Source of the DNA: Sphingobacterium sp. SGG-5 | Lineage (GTDB): Bacteria; Bacteroidota; Bacteroidia; Sphingobacteriales; Sphingobacteriaceae | Length of the DNA: 64,000 nucleotides | Direction: 5' to 3' | NCBI RefSeq assembly: GCF_011043525.1 | Contig: NZ_JAAKGO010000003.1 | Span: forward strand, 310,001-374,000 | Shown: positions 1-7,635 of the stretch, piece by piece | How the letters are laid out: each line of letters begins with the position of its first letter | Numbering within the stretch: the stretch's first letter is position 1 | Translations under genes and position numbers: made by a program | Notes under the pieces: model-generated | What the model was told of the DNA's origin: nothing | The model's input: only the letters and a program-made list of their open reading frames with translations | Databases searched by the model: none

Positions 1-335
1 TCGCCGATATCTAATAGCTTTTTGAATATGGTATTGTATAAAGTCTTGTCTTCACCGGGACATAGGTCGTCTCGTTTGATATACACCTGTATACGTCCGG
101 TCGAGTCCTGTAATTCGATGAAAGACGCATTGCCCATGATACGCCTGCTCATAATACGTCCGGCAATACGAATGGCTTTATAGTTTAGCTTGTCTCTTTC
201 GTAATGTTCTAATATGTCGGCAGCCGTGACGTTGACCTCAAATTCGTCGGCAGGGTAAGGGTTGACGCCCAGATCAATGATGTGCTGAAGATTTTGTCTG
301 CGTTGTTGTTCCTGTTCGGATAATACGATACTCAT
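1..335 (-). CDS. lysS: Lysyl-tRNA synthetase, 5' part only (class II LysRS)
   Basis: Reading the minus strand from the ATG at 335 gives about 111 residues starting MSIVLSEQEQQRR and running off the left edge. The part seen is the N-terminal OB-fold anticodon-binding region: the stretch AIRIAGRIMSRRIMGNASF followed by IELQDSTGRIQVYI is the hallmark of class II LysRS, which charges tRNA-Lys in the cytoplasm. The catalytic domain lies outside the window. It is divergent from rpmE2, with about 130 bp between. Related AsxRS enzymes share the OB fold, but the GNASF/DSTGRIQ pattern favours LysRS. Confidence 0.9.
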   Translation of the reverse strand, partial: MSIVLSEQEQQRRQNLQHIIDLGVNPYPADEFEVNVTAADILEHYERDKLNYKAIRIAGRIMSRRIMGNASFIELQDSTGRIQVYIKRDDLCPGEDKTLYNTIFKKLLDIG

Positions 336-397
336 ATTGTATATTGATGAATCAAAGTGCAAACTTAAAAAAAAAAGAGGAAAAGTGTAGGGAATGT

Positions 398-428
398 TTT
401 GGAATATAGCTTTAATAAATTAACTTTG
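398..428 (+). promoter_or_regulatory. Bacteroidota-type promoter of rpmE2
   Basis: TTTG at 398-401, a 19-nt spacer, then TAACTTTG at 421-428 matches the -33/-7 consensus (TTTG-N19-TAnnTTTG) known for Bacteroidota primary-sigma promoters. The start codon of rpmE2 is at 466, leaving a leader of about 30 nt. Confidence 0.65.
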
Positions 429-465
429 CACCTCGATTGTTGAATATATAGTAATCATAGATAAA

Positions 466-714
466 ATGAAAAAAGATTTGCATCCATCAAACTACAGATT
501 AGTCGTATTTAAGGATATGTCCAATGACTATGCTTTTTTGACAAAATCATGTGTAGACACGAAAGAAACAACGACTTGGGAAGATGGTAATGAATATCCA
601 TTGGTAAAACTGGAAATTTCACATACATCGCACCCATTCTATACCGGTAAGATGAAGTTGGTCGATACTGCTGGACGTATCGATAAATTCCGTAGCCGTT
701 ATAACAAGAAATAA
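466..714 (+). CDS. rpmE2: 50S ribosomal protein L31 type B
   Basis: An 82-residue protein of the usual length for L31 type B, a large-subunit ribosomal protein. It starts [19 protein letters not shown] and contains the family core [21 protein letters not shown]. It has only one cysteine (residue 29), so it lacks the Cys set of zinc-binding L31. This is the zinc-independent C-minus form, usual in Bacteroidota. It is transcribed alone, with its own promoter and a strong terminator at 744-773. Confidence 0.95.
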   Translation: MKKDLHPSNYRLVVFKDMSNDYAFLTKSCVDTKETTTWEDGNEYPLVKLEISHTSHPFYTGKMKLVDTAGRIDKFRSRYNKK

Positions 715-743
715 GACGATAAAAAAAATTATTGTTGAAAGAT

Positions 744-773
744 ATCCCGATAACCAGTTTATCGGGATTTTTT
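744..773 (+). terminator. Rho-independent terminator after rpmE2
   Basis: A perfect 10-bp stem (ATCCCGATAA at 744-753 with TTATCGGGAT at 759-768), a 5-nt loop, and a T run through 773. It sits 30 bp after the rpmE2 stop. Confidence 0.85.
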
Positions 774-820
774 GTGGATAGCGTTTTTATTTTATATTTG
801 CTCTTGTATAGAAGATGTTA

Positions 821-863
821 GTATTTAGATTTTAGCCTGCCTGCGGTAGGCAGGTATTTAGAT
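821..863. repeat. REP-like hairpin inside a 10-bp direct repeat
   Basis: CCTGCCT (836-842) pairs with AGGCAGG (848-854) around a 5-nt loop. The hairpin is bracketed by two exact copies of GTATTTAGAT (821-830 and 854-863), the right copy sharing one base with the stem. GC-rich palindromes of the form CCTGCC...GGCAGG are, from memory, scattered between genes in several Bacteroidota genomes. It lies between the rpmE2 terminator and the GNAT gene and has no T run, so it is not an ordinary terminator. Confidence 0.6.
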
Positions 864-889
864 ATTGGATATTTTCTTGTATTGTCGTT

Positions 890-1333
890 ATGTATATAAG
901 CGAAATTACAGCCTATACGCCCAAGGTGAAAGAAGCGGTTGACCTCTTTTTAAAACAGCTGGTCAGTCGGGATATCGCCCTCACAGGCACCTTCCTGAAG
1001 GAATTAATCGGCTCGCCAAACAGCCGTCTATTTTGTGCTGTAGATACGGGAGGACATTATGTGGGTATGGTTACAGTGGGGACCTACCTGTCGCCAACGG
1101 GCAGAAAGGCCTGGATAGAGGATGTGGTGGTCACGGAGGCGAGCCGAGGGCAGGGAATAGGCGAAGCATTAACAAAATACGCTATAGATTTTGCCCGGAA
1201 GCAAGGAATACAGGCGCTCATGCTTACGTCAAACCCGACCCGGGTTGCGGCAAATCGTCTGTATCAAAAGTTAGGATTTGAGCGACGGGAAACAAACGTA
1301 TACCGAATGACTTTTGAGGGGAAGGAAAACTAA
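890..1333 (+). CDS. GNAT family N-acetyltransferase
   Basis: 147 residues, a normal single GNAT domain. Motif A is clear: the strand WIEDVVVTEASRGQGIGEAL carries the acetyl-CoA pyrophosphate loop RGQGIG (R-x-x-G-x-G), followed by an alpha helix. Motif B is LTSNPTRVAANRLYQKLGFERR. It would transfer an acetyl group from acetyl-CoA to an amine in the cytoplasm; the substrate cannot be read from the sequence. It lies about 50 bp before tpiA and may be co-transcribed with it. Confidence 0.88.
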   Translation: MYISEITAYTPKVKEAVDLFLKQLVSRDIALTGTFLKELIGSPNSRLFCAVDTGGHYVGMVTVGTYLSPTGRKAWIEDVVVTEASRGQGIGEALTKYAIDFARKQGIQALMLTSNPTRVAANRLYQKLGFERRETNVYRMTFEGKEN

Positions 1334-1384
1334 ACACAAATTAATTGTATTGAGAAACTAAATTTTAAAACATAAATAGTAATC

Positions 1385-2155
1385 ATGAGCCGTAAAAATA
1401 TTGTAGCAGGCAACTGGAAAATGAATTTGAATTATGAAGAAGGGGTAAGCCTTTTTTCGGAGATTGTGAATATGGTAAACGATGAGGTCGTCGGTAACCA
1501 GGAGGTTGTCGTGTGTAGCCCATTTATCCATTTGAACAGTATCACTAAGCTAAGCACAGGTAATAAGGTGTCTGTAGGCGCCCAGAATATACATCAGGCA
1601 GCGTCGGGTGCATATACAGGAGAAATCTCTGCCGCACAGGTAAAATCGGTAGGTGCAACGTATGTGATCCTGGGACATTCTGAACGTCGTGCTTATTTTG
1701 GGGAGACTGACGAGCTGCTGGCGCAGAAAGTAGACGCTGCATTGGAGCATCAATTGAAACCTATATTCTGTATCGGTGAGACGAAAGAAGAGCGGGAGTC
1801 GGGTAGCTTCTTTGCCGTGCTTCAGGCACAGTTGGAAAAAGGTCTGTTTCACTTGGATGCAGCCGAGTTTGCACAGGTTGTATTAGCGTATGAACCGGTG
1901 TGGGCCATCGGCACAGGACTTACGGCATCTCCGGAACAAGCGCAGGAGGTACATGCATTTATCCGTGCGACGCTCGCGAAGCACTACGGTGAGGATGTCG
2001 CGGAAAGCACAACCATACTCTACGGTGGAAGCTGTAATCCATCCAATGCAAGTACGTTGTTTGCGCAAAAGGATATCGATGGTGGTTTGATCGGCGGCGC
2101 TTCGTTGAAATCGCGTGATTTTGTCGATATCGTCAAAGCCTTTAATCAAGCATAA
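1385..2155 (+). CDS. tpiA: Triosephosphate isomerase
   Basis: 256 residues, full length. It interconverts glyceraldehyde 3-phosphate and dihydroxyacetone phosphate in glycolysis and gluconeogenesis. Active-site residues are all visible: Lys12 in GNWKMN, His98 in VILGHSERR, and Glu170 in AYEPVWAIGTG, which leads into the mobile loop 6. The phosphate-binding YGGS and the C-terminal GLIGGASL motif are present. prmA follows after 2 nt and the Mpl-like gene after a further 3 nt, so the three are probably one transcript. Confidence 0.98.
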   Translation: MSRKNIVAGNWKMNLNYEEGVSLFSEIVNMVNDEVVGNQEVVVCSPFIHLNSITKLSTGNKVSVGAQNIHQAASGAYTGEISAAQVKSVGATYVILGHSERRAYFGETDELLAQKVDAALEHQLKPIFCIGETKEERESGSFFAVLQAQLEKGLFHLDAAEFAQVVLAYEPVWAIGTGLTASPEQAQEVHAFIRATLAKHYGEDVAESTTILYGGSCNPSNASTLFAQKDIDGGLIGGASLKSRDFVDIVKAFNQA

Positions 2156-2157
2156 GT

Positions 2158-2997
2158 ATGAAATACTCAGCTGTACATTTTCATACGACAGCTATCGAGG
2201 AATGGCAAAAGGATCTTTTAGTGGCTGAACTAGCGCATATAGGTTTTGATACATTTGAAGATACAGAACATGGTTTCGATGCCTATATTCCTTCGGCTAA
2301 TCTAGATTGGTCTGCGCTGGAGACCGTGTTATTGGCACAGGTGAAAGGCTATCACGTGGAGTATAAGATAGAGGATATCGACGAACAGAACTGGAATGCG
2401 TTATGGGAAAGTAACTTCAATCCGATTTTGGTCGACGATACCTGCTATGTGCGAGCAACATTTCATGAACGTAAACCCGAGTATCCTTATGAAATTGTCA
2501 TCGATCCCAAGATGTCTTTCGGGACGGGGCATCATCAGACGACATCCATGATGTTGTCTTTTATTTTGGAGAATAATTTTCAGGATAAGCGGGTCTTGGA
2601 TATGGGGTGTGGTACAGGCATATTGGCGATACTGGCCAGTATGCGTGGTGCAGTATCGGTGTTGGCAGTGGATAATGATTCGATATGTGTGGAAAGTGTA
2701 CAGGAGAACAAGCATCGCAATGCCATTTCTAATATCGAGGAAAAATTGGGCTCCAAAGAAGTCTTGGTGGGGGGACGTTTCGATTCTATTCTGGCAAACA
2801 TTAACCGGAATATTTTGTTAGACCAAATGGAAACCTATGCAGACTGTCTATCGGGTGGGGGTGAACTGTACATGAGTGGATTTTATGTGGAGCAGGATTT
2901 GGATATATTGCGAACAGAATGTGAGCGTGTTGGATTTAGGTATATTGAAAATAAGGTGTTGGACGGTTGGTGTGCGGCAAAGTTTATTAAAGCATAG
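2158..2997 (+). CDS. prmA: Ribosomal protein L11 methyltransferase
   Basis: 279 residues. It uses S-adenosylmethionine to trimethylate ribosomal protein L11. The N-terminal third is the substrate-binding domain. The C-terminal Rossmann domain has the PrmA signature DPKMSFGTGHHQTT, the SAM loop DMGCGTGILAILA, and motif IV as ANINRNIL. It is tightly coupled to tpiA upstream and to an Mpl-like ligase downstream, with gaps of 2 and 3 nt. Confidence 0.95.
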   Translation: MKYSAVHFHTTAIEEWQKDLLVAELAHIGFDTFEDTEHGFDAYIPSANLDWSALETVLLAQVKGYHVEYKIEDIDEQNWNALWESNFNPILVDDTCYVRATFHERKPEYPYEIVIDPKMSFGTGHHQTTSMMLSFILENNFQDKRVLDMGCGTGILAILASMRGAVSVLAVDNDSICVESVQENKHRNAISNIEEKLGSKEVLVGGRFDSILANINRNILLDQMETYADCLSGGGELYMSGFYVEQDLDILRTECERVGFRYIENKVLDGWCAAKFIKA

Positions 2998-3000
2998 TAA

Positions 3001-4374
3001 ATGAAAGTTCATTTTATTGCGATAGGTGGTAGTGTGATGAGTAATCTGGCGATCAATTTGGCAAAATTGGGACATCAGGTTACCGGATCGGATGATCAGG
3101 TCGTCGAACCGTCGAAGACTAAACTTCAGGAGGCCGGACTGCTACCTGATCCCATCGGTTGGTATCCCGACAAGGTGACTGATGATCTCGATGCTGTCAT
3201 ACTGGGCAAGCATGCCGAAGCAGATAATCCCGAACTGTTAAAAGCCCAGGAGCTGGGGGTCAAGATTTATTCCTTTCCTGAATTTATCTACGAGCAGAGT
3301 ATTGATAAAATACGGGTCGTGATTGCTGGTACCTATGGGAAGACCACAATCGTTAGCATGATCATGCATGTTCTTAAAAAGCTCGGTCGGGAGTTTGATT
3401 ATCTGATAGGCTCCAAGCTGGAAGGGTTTGATTCTTTAATTAAACTGACTTCCCGTGCACCCATTATGTTGATCGAGGGAGATGAGTTCTACGCCTCGTC
3501 GATAGATAGGCATGCTAAATTCCATTATTATCATCCCAATATCGCATTGATCAGTAATATTCAGTGGGACAACTTTAAAATGGTCATCTCCGAAAAAGAA
3601 TACCATAAGCAGTTTGAGCGCTTTATTGATACCGTCGTTCCGAAGGGTACGTTGATTTATAATAAAGATGACCAGAATGTCGTAGCCATTGTGGAACAGA
3701 CAAAGGACTGTAAAATCAACAGGCACGGGTATAAGATGCCACAGTATACCATCAATAAGGGGGTGACGTATATTCATGTCGGCGACGAAGAGGTGCCGCT
3801 CCGCATCATCGGAAAACATAACTTATCTAATATCGCTGGCGCGTATACCGTATGCGAATGGTTAGGCGTTAAGCGGAATGATTTTTATGAAGCCATTAGT
3901 GATTTTAAGAGTTCCATCCGATATTTGGAGTTTGTAGCGAGTGCCAATGGAAGTGTGGTGTATCAGGACTTTGCACATACACCTTCCAAGTTGAAAGCGA
4001 GTATACGTGCGGTCAAAGAACAGTTTCCGACATCAAGCCTGCTCACGATTATAGAGCTTAATCCCTACGAAGTTGTTGAAGAAGAGTTTGTCTCCCGGTA
4101 TCAGGATAGTATGAATGAATCCGATTGGGCGGTCGTTTTTATGAATAAAAACAGCATCAAGGAAAGAAATATTTCATTGGATCATGTCATTGCTCAGGTG
4201 AAGCAGATTTTCAATCATTCGAATATGATGGTTTTGACCGAGATAGATACCTTATATCATTTTTTAGAAAACTTTGATAGTACAGGATTCAATATGCTTT
4301 TTATGAGCTCGAATCATTATAGTGAGCTGAATATGCTCACTTTTGCAGACAAATTTTTGCAAGAATATATATAA
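3001..4374 (+). CDS. Mpl-like Mur ligase (murein tripeptide ligase family), divergent
   Basis: 457 residues with the three-domain Mur ligase layout: N-terminal Rossmann part (HFIAIGGS), ATP-binding middle domain (P-loop GTYGKTT at 111-117; LIEGDEFYASSIDR at 158-170) and C-terminal domain (QDFAHTPSKLKASI). It is closest to Mpl, which joins recycled L-Ala-gamma-D-Glu-mDAP tripeptide to UDP-MurNAc. Compared with my memory of Bacteroidota Mpl, several histidines are replaced: Ser14 (usual M-H-N), Tyr112 (S-H-G-K-T), Asn191 (W-D-H-I) and Asn354 (E-L-H-T/S). The P-loop lysine, Lys114, is kept. It may be a divergent paralogue with a changed substrate or altered activity. Confidence 0.75.
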   Translation: MKVHFIAIGGSVMSNLAINLAKLGHQVTGSDDQVVEPSKTKLQEAGLLPDPIGWYPDKVTDDLDAVILGKHAEADNPELLKAQELGVKIYSFPEFIYEQSIDKIRVVIAGTYGKTTIVSMIMHVLKKLGREFDYLIGSKLEGFDSLIKLTSRAPIMLIEGDEFYASSIDRHAKFHYYHPNIALISNIQWDNFKMVISEKEYHKQFERFIDTVVPKGTLIYNKDDQNVVAIVEQTKDCKINRHGYKMPQYTINKGVTYIHVGDEEVPLRIIGKHNLSNIAGAYTVCEWLGVKRNDFYEAISDFKSSIRYLEFVASANGSVVYQDFAHTPSKLKASIRAVKEQFPTSSLLTIIELNPYEVVEEEFVSRYQDSMNESDWAVVFMNKNSIKERNISLDHVIAQVKQIFNHSNMMVLTEIDTLYHFLENFDSTGFNMLFMSSNHYSELNMLTFADKFLQEYI

Positions 4375-4391
4375 AATAGCTTAAAAATTTG

Positions 4392-4437
4392 TTGAAATAT
4401 TTTTTTTAATTTACTTTTGAAGTAAACAAAAGTTTAC
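4392..4437 (+). promoter_or_regulatory. Promoter with overlapping operator-like dyads before the XRE gene
   Basis: TTG at 4392-4394, a 17-nt gap and TACTTTTG at 4412-4419 fit the Bacteroidota promoter. Two perfect dyads overlap it: TTTACTT-N3-AAGTAAA (4410-4426) and GTAAAC-N4-GTTTAC (4422-4437). They share the central half-site, giving three alternating half-sites that end 2 nt before the start codon. This is the expected position for autoregulation by the XRE protein encoded next; the binding itself is an inference. Confidence 0.6.
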
Positions 4438-4439
4438 CC

Positions 4440-4769
4440 ATGAACGCTTTAGGAAAAAAAATTAGATTATTGAGACACCAAAAAGGTTGGAGTCAAGAAG
4501 ATGTGGCGAAGCGATTGGATATATCCATTCCTGCATTTTCAAAAATTGAAACAGGTATTACAGATGTAAATCTTTCGAGGTTAAACCAAATTTCAAAATT
4601 ATTTGGTTTGTCTTTAGTGCAGCTGATGTCTACAACGGATAGTGAAGAGGAGAAAGAAAAAGCTGATGAGCTTGCCGAAATGGCCAAGAGACTGCAATCC
4701 CGTGATGCAGAAGTTATCGACTTGCAGAAGAAAGTTATCGATTTGTACGAACAGTTGCACAAAAGATAA
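4440..4769 (+). CDS. XRE-family DNA-binding regulator with C-terminal coiled coil
   Basis: 109 residues. Residues about 5-60 form a Cro/CI helix-turn-helix domain: IRLLRHQKGWSQEDVAKRL, then SIPAFSKIETG, then LNQISKLFGL. Residues about 70-107 are charged and heptad-like, probably a dimerising coiled coil. The predicted leader is only about 14 nt. It stands alone, downstream of the tpiA group but with its own promoter, and is convergent with the acidic ORF at 4864-5028. Its target, beyond a likely own-operator site, is unknown. Confidence 0.9.
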   Translation: MNALGKKIRLLRHQKGWSQEDVAKRLDISIPAFSKIETGITDVNLSRLNQISKLFGLSLVQLMSTTDSEEEKEKADELAEMAKRLQSRDAEVIDLQKKVIDLYEQLHKR

Positions 4770-4809
4770 CACTGCGAAAAAACAACATCAATGTAAAGTA
4801 CCTCAAGAA

Positions 4810-4847
4810 GTCTGTCTGAAATGTTTTATTAAAACTTTTGGACAGAC
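4810..4847. terminator. Possible bidirectional terminator between convergent genes
   Basis: GTCTGTC (4810-4816) pairs with GACAGAC (4841-4847). An inner GTTTTA/TAAAAC pairing can extend the structure. It lies between the XRE gene and the acidic ORF, which converge here. The stem is long but broken and the T run is poor. Confidence 0.45.
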
Positions 4848-4863
4848 CTCTTTGTGCTAAATT

Positions 4864-5028
4864 TTAGAAATCATCATCGTCGTCGTCGTCATCAAAATCA
4901 TCAAAACCGTCAAGAGAATCAATTTCTAAATCGAAATCATCATTAAAATCATCATCTGCATCATCCTCAGGGCCGTTGAAATTGATTAATTTTTCATCAA
5001 TTTCCAACTTTTCAATTGTGGCATCCAT
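4864..5028 (-). CDS. Small very acidic protein (54 aa), function unknown
   Basis: The minus-strand ORF runs from ATG at 5028 to TAA at 4864. The 54-residue product has 22 Asp and 5 Glu and ends with eight consecutive Asp and a Phe; Phe residues are spaced through the Asp-rich part. The N-terminal 18 residues (MDATIEKLEIDEKLINFN) look like a short folded or helical piece. There is a plausible promoter at 5065-5094. It follows scpB by about 120 bp on the same strand. I do not recognise a family. Acidic tails of this kind can mimic nucleic acid or bind basic proteins or metals, but that is only a possibility. Confidence 0.6.
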   Translation of the reverse strand: MDATIEKLEIDEKLINFNGPEDDADDDFNDDFDLEIDSLDGFDDFDDDDDDDDF

Positions 5029-5064
5029 TATAATTTCCTTTTCTTTCTATTGTTAATACCTACG

Positions 5065-5094
5065 TAAAATTAGACAAGAAAATCAATACACAAA
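5065..5094 (-). promoter_or_regulatory. Probable promoter of the acidic small ORF
   Basis: On the minus strand, TTTG (5094-5091), an 18-nt spacer and TAATTTTA (5072-5065) resemble TTTG-N19-TAnnTTTG, with the last base different. The start codon is 36 nt further on. Confidence 0.45.
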
Positions 5095-5146
5095 ACTTTT
5101 TTTTAAAATTATTGCTTTGTATCTCAATGAGTTGTGGACAGTTGTC

Positions 5147-5707
5147 CTATTCTATATTTTCTCCTATCGTATTTTCTTCGTTGATAATGTCTTTGAGCTG
5201 AGGCAGATCTTTGACACTATTGATGCCGAAATGATTCATAAACTGTTCGCTCGTGGCATATAGCAGGGGTTTACCTATTGTCTCGGCTTTCCCCACAATC
5301 TTAATCAGGTTTTTTTCCAGAAGACGTTGGATGGAGTAATCGCAGTTGACACCTCGTATTTGCTCGACTTCGAGCTTGGTAATGGGCTGGCGATAGGCGA
5401 TAATGGACAGTGTTTCCAGTGCAGACTGACTTAGTTTCCTTTTGTCCTTGTGGGCCTGCAATTGTCTTACCGCTTCATGATATGTTTCTTTCGTCAGGAA
5501 CTGATATTTATTGTTGAACTGAGTCAGCGCAAATACCATATCCTCGCTTGCATATTTCGCGTCGATTTTGGCAACGAAGGAAAGGACTTCTTCTTTGTTG
5601 ATGTGGATAAGTAGTGCATCCTGAAGTACCTGCTTGATTTCTATCGCTGAAATACCGTCTTCGGATGCAAAAATCAGGGCTTCAATATTGAGCTGGATAT
5701 CTTTCAT
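5147..5707 (-). CDS. scpB: Segregation and condensation protein B
   Basis: 186 residues, typical ScpB size. It forms the SMC-ScpA-ScpB condensin that organises the chromosome. The paired winged-helix fold is recognisable from LNIEALIFASEDGISAIEIKQVL at the N-terminus and from ALETLSIIAYRQPITKLEVEQIRGV near the middle, the family's best-conserved segment. It is 6 nt downstream of mqnC and so probably co-transcribed with it. No scpA is present in the window. Confidence 0.93.
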   Translation of the reverse strand: MKDIQLNIEALIFASEDGISAIEIKQVLQDALLIHINKEEVLSFVAKIDAKYASEDMVFALTQFNNKYQFLTKETYHEAVRQLQAHKDKRKLSQSALETLSIIAYRQPITKLEVEQIRGVNCDYSIQRLLEKNLIKIVGKAETIGKPLLYATSEQFMNHFGINSVKDLPQLKDIINEENTIGENIE

Positions 5708-5713
5708 CTCACA

Positions 5714-6838
5714 CTAATAGTTGATAACTTGTTCGATCATACTCTCGGGTGTTTCTCTAAACTGATACGTCTGTGTACGTAATTGCGGTTCGAACCCAGC
5801 CTCTTGTATCGCATCCTGTATAGACTTGGACGTGAACCGATGTGGAGCACCTGCTGCGGAGACCACATTTTCTTCGATCATGATGGACCCGAAATCATTT
5901 GCGCCGCTATGTAGACAGAGTTGCGCAACCGCCTTTCCAACGGTGAGCCATGAAGCTTGAATGTTTTTGACATTGGGCAACATGATGCGGCTTAAGGCAA
6001 TCATCCGGATATATTCATCTCCTGTGACCGTGTTGGAAATGCCACGTAAACGCTTGAGCAAAGTGCCATCATCTTGAAAAGGCCAAGGAATGAAGGCAAT
6101 AAATCCATAGTGGTCTACAGGTTTCTCACTTTGCACTTCTCTGATCCATACCAAATGCTCGAAGCGTTCTTCGATGGTTTCGATATGTCCAAACATCATC
6201 GTAGCGGAGGTAGGTAAGTTGATTTTATGGGCTGCCCGCATGATGTCAAGCCATTCCTGTCCGCCACATTTGCCCTTGGAGATCAACCGCCGGACGCGGT
6301 CGTTGAGTATTTCGGCACCAGCACCGGGTAGGGAGTCCATTCCGGCTTCCTTTAGCGTGCGAAGTACATCGATATGAGTCATCCCCTCCAGCTTAGCGAT
6401 GTGTGCAACTTCGGGAGGGCCTAAAGCATGTAGCTTTAATGTGGGATACAGCTCTTTTAGCTGTTTAAAGAGATTGGCATAGAAAGAAATACCTAAGTCG
6501 GGGTGATGCCCACCTTGCAACAACAATTGATCGCCGCCATAGGCGAAAGTTTCCTCTATCTTTTTTTTATAAGTGTCAATGTCGGTGATATAGCTTTCTT
6601 CATGCCCCGGACGTCGGAAGAAATTGCAGAACTTACAATTGGCGATACATACGTTCGTGGTATTGACATTCCGATCGATCTGCCAGGTTACTTTTCCGTG
6701 GGGCACCTGAATCTTGCGAAGTTCGTTGGCTACATAAGCTAGATCTGCTGTAGCAGCATGGTGATATAGGAAAATGCCTTCTTCTCTCGACAGGAAGTCA
6801 AAATTTAGCGCGCGTTCCAATAAAGCATGAGTATCCAT
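5714..6838 (-). CDS. mqnC: Cyclic dehypoxanthine futalosine synthase (radical SAM)
   Basis: 374 residues, full length. The radical SAM cluster motif C-x3-C-x2-C is at Cys64, Cys68 and Cys71, preceded by DRNVNTTNVC. The stretch FIAFIPWPFQ and overall pattern favour MqnC, which cyclises dehypoxanthine futalosine in the futalosine route to menaquinone, over the related MqnE and CofH. Its presence indicates that this organism makes menaquinone by the futalosine pathway rather than the classical Men pathway. It is followed closely by scpB. Confidence 0.9.
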   Translation of the reverse strand: MDTHALLERALNFDFLSREEGIFLYHHAATADLAYVANELRKIQVPHGKVTWQIDRNVNTTNVCIANCKFCNFFRRPGHEESYITDIDTYKKKIEETFAYGGDQLLLQGGHHPDLGISFYANLFKQLKELYPTLKLHALGPPEVAHIAKLEGMTHIDVLRTLKEAGMDSLPGAGAEILNDRVRRLISKGKCGGQEWLDIMRAAHKINLPTSATMMFGHIETIEERFEHLVWIREVQSEKPVDHYGFIAFIPWPFQDDGTLLKRLRGISNTVTGDEYIRMIALSRIMLPNVKNIQASWLTVGKAVAQLCLHSGANDFGSIMIEENVVSAAGAPHRFTSKSIQDAIQEAGFEPQLRTQTYQFRETPESMIEQVINY

Positions 6839-6859
6839 TAGGACAAAGATACGTAATTA

Positions 6860-7627
6860 CTAAAAGAAGAACATCAATATCGAAGATATTATCACCAATA
6901 TCTGAATGATCCGTTTGAAATTTTGCTCGGGAAGTTTTTTAATGACTTTTATGCCGGTGATACCTCCGAGGATAATAAAAGGAATGGCCATAAGATTCAA
7001 CAGCAGACCTGCCCAGGTGACATTCTCCCAGATGAAGACCTGTAAAGGTATTTTGATATAATTCAATATCATGATAAACCATGCTCCCGTGGCGACGAAG
7101 GTAAACTTGTCCATCTTCCGGCTCAGGAGGTAAACAGAGAGTGCCGGGCCGGCTGCATTGCCGATCATGGTTGAAAACCCCATAATAAATCCGAAGATGG
7201 GTGCGTACCATTTGCCATTGGATAGCATTTCTCTATGACTGTCCTTTACCCCTTCCATCCAGAACATGATACCAATTCCAAAGAGAATGCAGGATGCCAT
7301 GATGATTTTGAAAGCTTTATCATCAATAAATTTTCCGACAGCAAGGGCCAGCAACAGTCCCAAAAGAGCGATCGGAAGTAGCTTGAGAACTTCCTTCCAG
7401 ATCAGTTGCTTGCGGTAATAGATCACACTCATCAAATCGGACATCGCTAATAGAATGAGTACAATACCGGTCGATTCTTTAGCGCCGAAAAGAAAAGCAA
7501 ATAAGGGAATGGCCAGACTTCCTACATTTTGAATACCTGTCTTGGAGAGGCCCATCAAAAAAGCACAGAAGAAATAAAGTATCCACGCTATCGGAGAATG
7601 TAGTAAATGTAGTGCGTCGTGTAACAT
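6860..7627 (-). CDS. TSUP (TauE/SafE) family membrane permease
   Basis: 255 residues with about eight hydrophobic segments, in the two-repeat layout of the TauE/SafE family. The family moves sulfite, sulfoacetate or related small anions across the inner membrane. The repeat-like glycine-rich segments GLSKTGIQNVGSLAIPL and GFIMGFSTMIGNAAGPALSVY are characteristic. It follows the cytochrome c gene by 8 nt, so it may be the last gene of a redox-linked operon. The substrate is not readable from the sequence. Confidence 0.85.
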   Translation of the reverse strand: MLHDALHLLHSPIAWILYFFCAFLMGLSKTGIQNVGSLAIPLFAFLFGAKESTGIVLILLAMSDLMSVIYYRKQLIWKEVLKLLPIALLGLLLALAVGKFIDDKAFKIIMASCILFGIGIMFWMEGVKDSHREMLSNGKWYAPIFGFIMGFSTMIGNAAGPALSVYLLSRKMDKFTFVATGAWFIMILNYIKIPLQVFIWENVTWAGLLLNLMAIPFIILGGITGIKVIKKLPEQNFKRIIQILVIISSILMFFF

Positions 7628-7635
7628 GAGGACCT

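Noticed and set aside
4642..4860. A 72-residue ORF overlapping the XRE gene
   Set aside because: It is a shifted-frame shadow that runs through the hairpin at 4810-4847.
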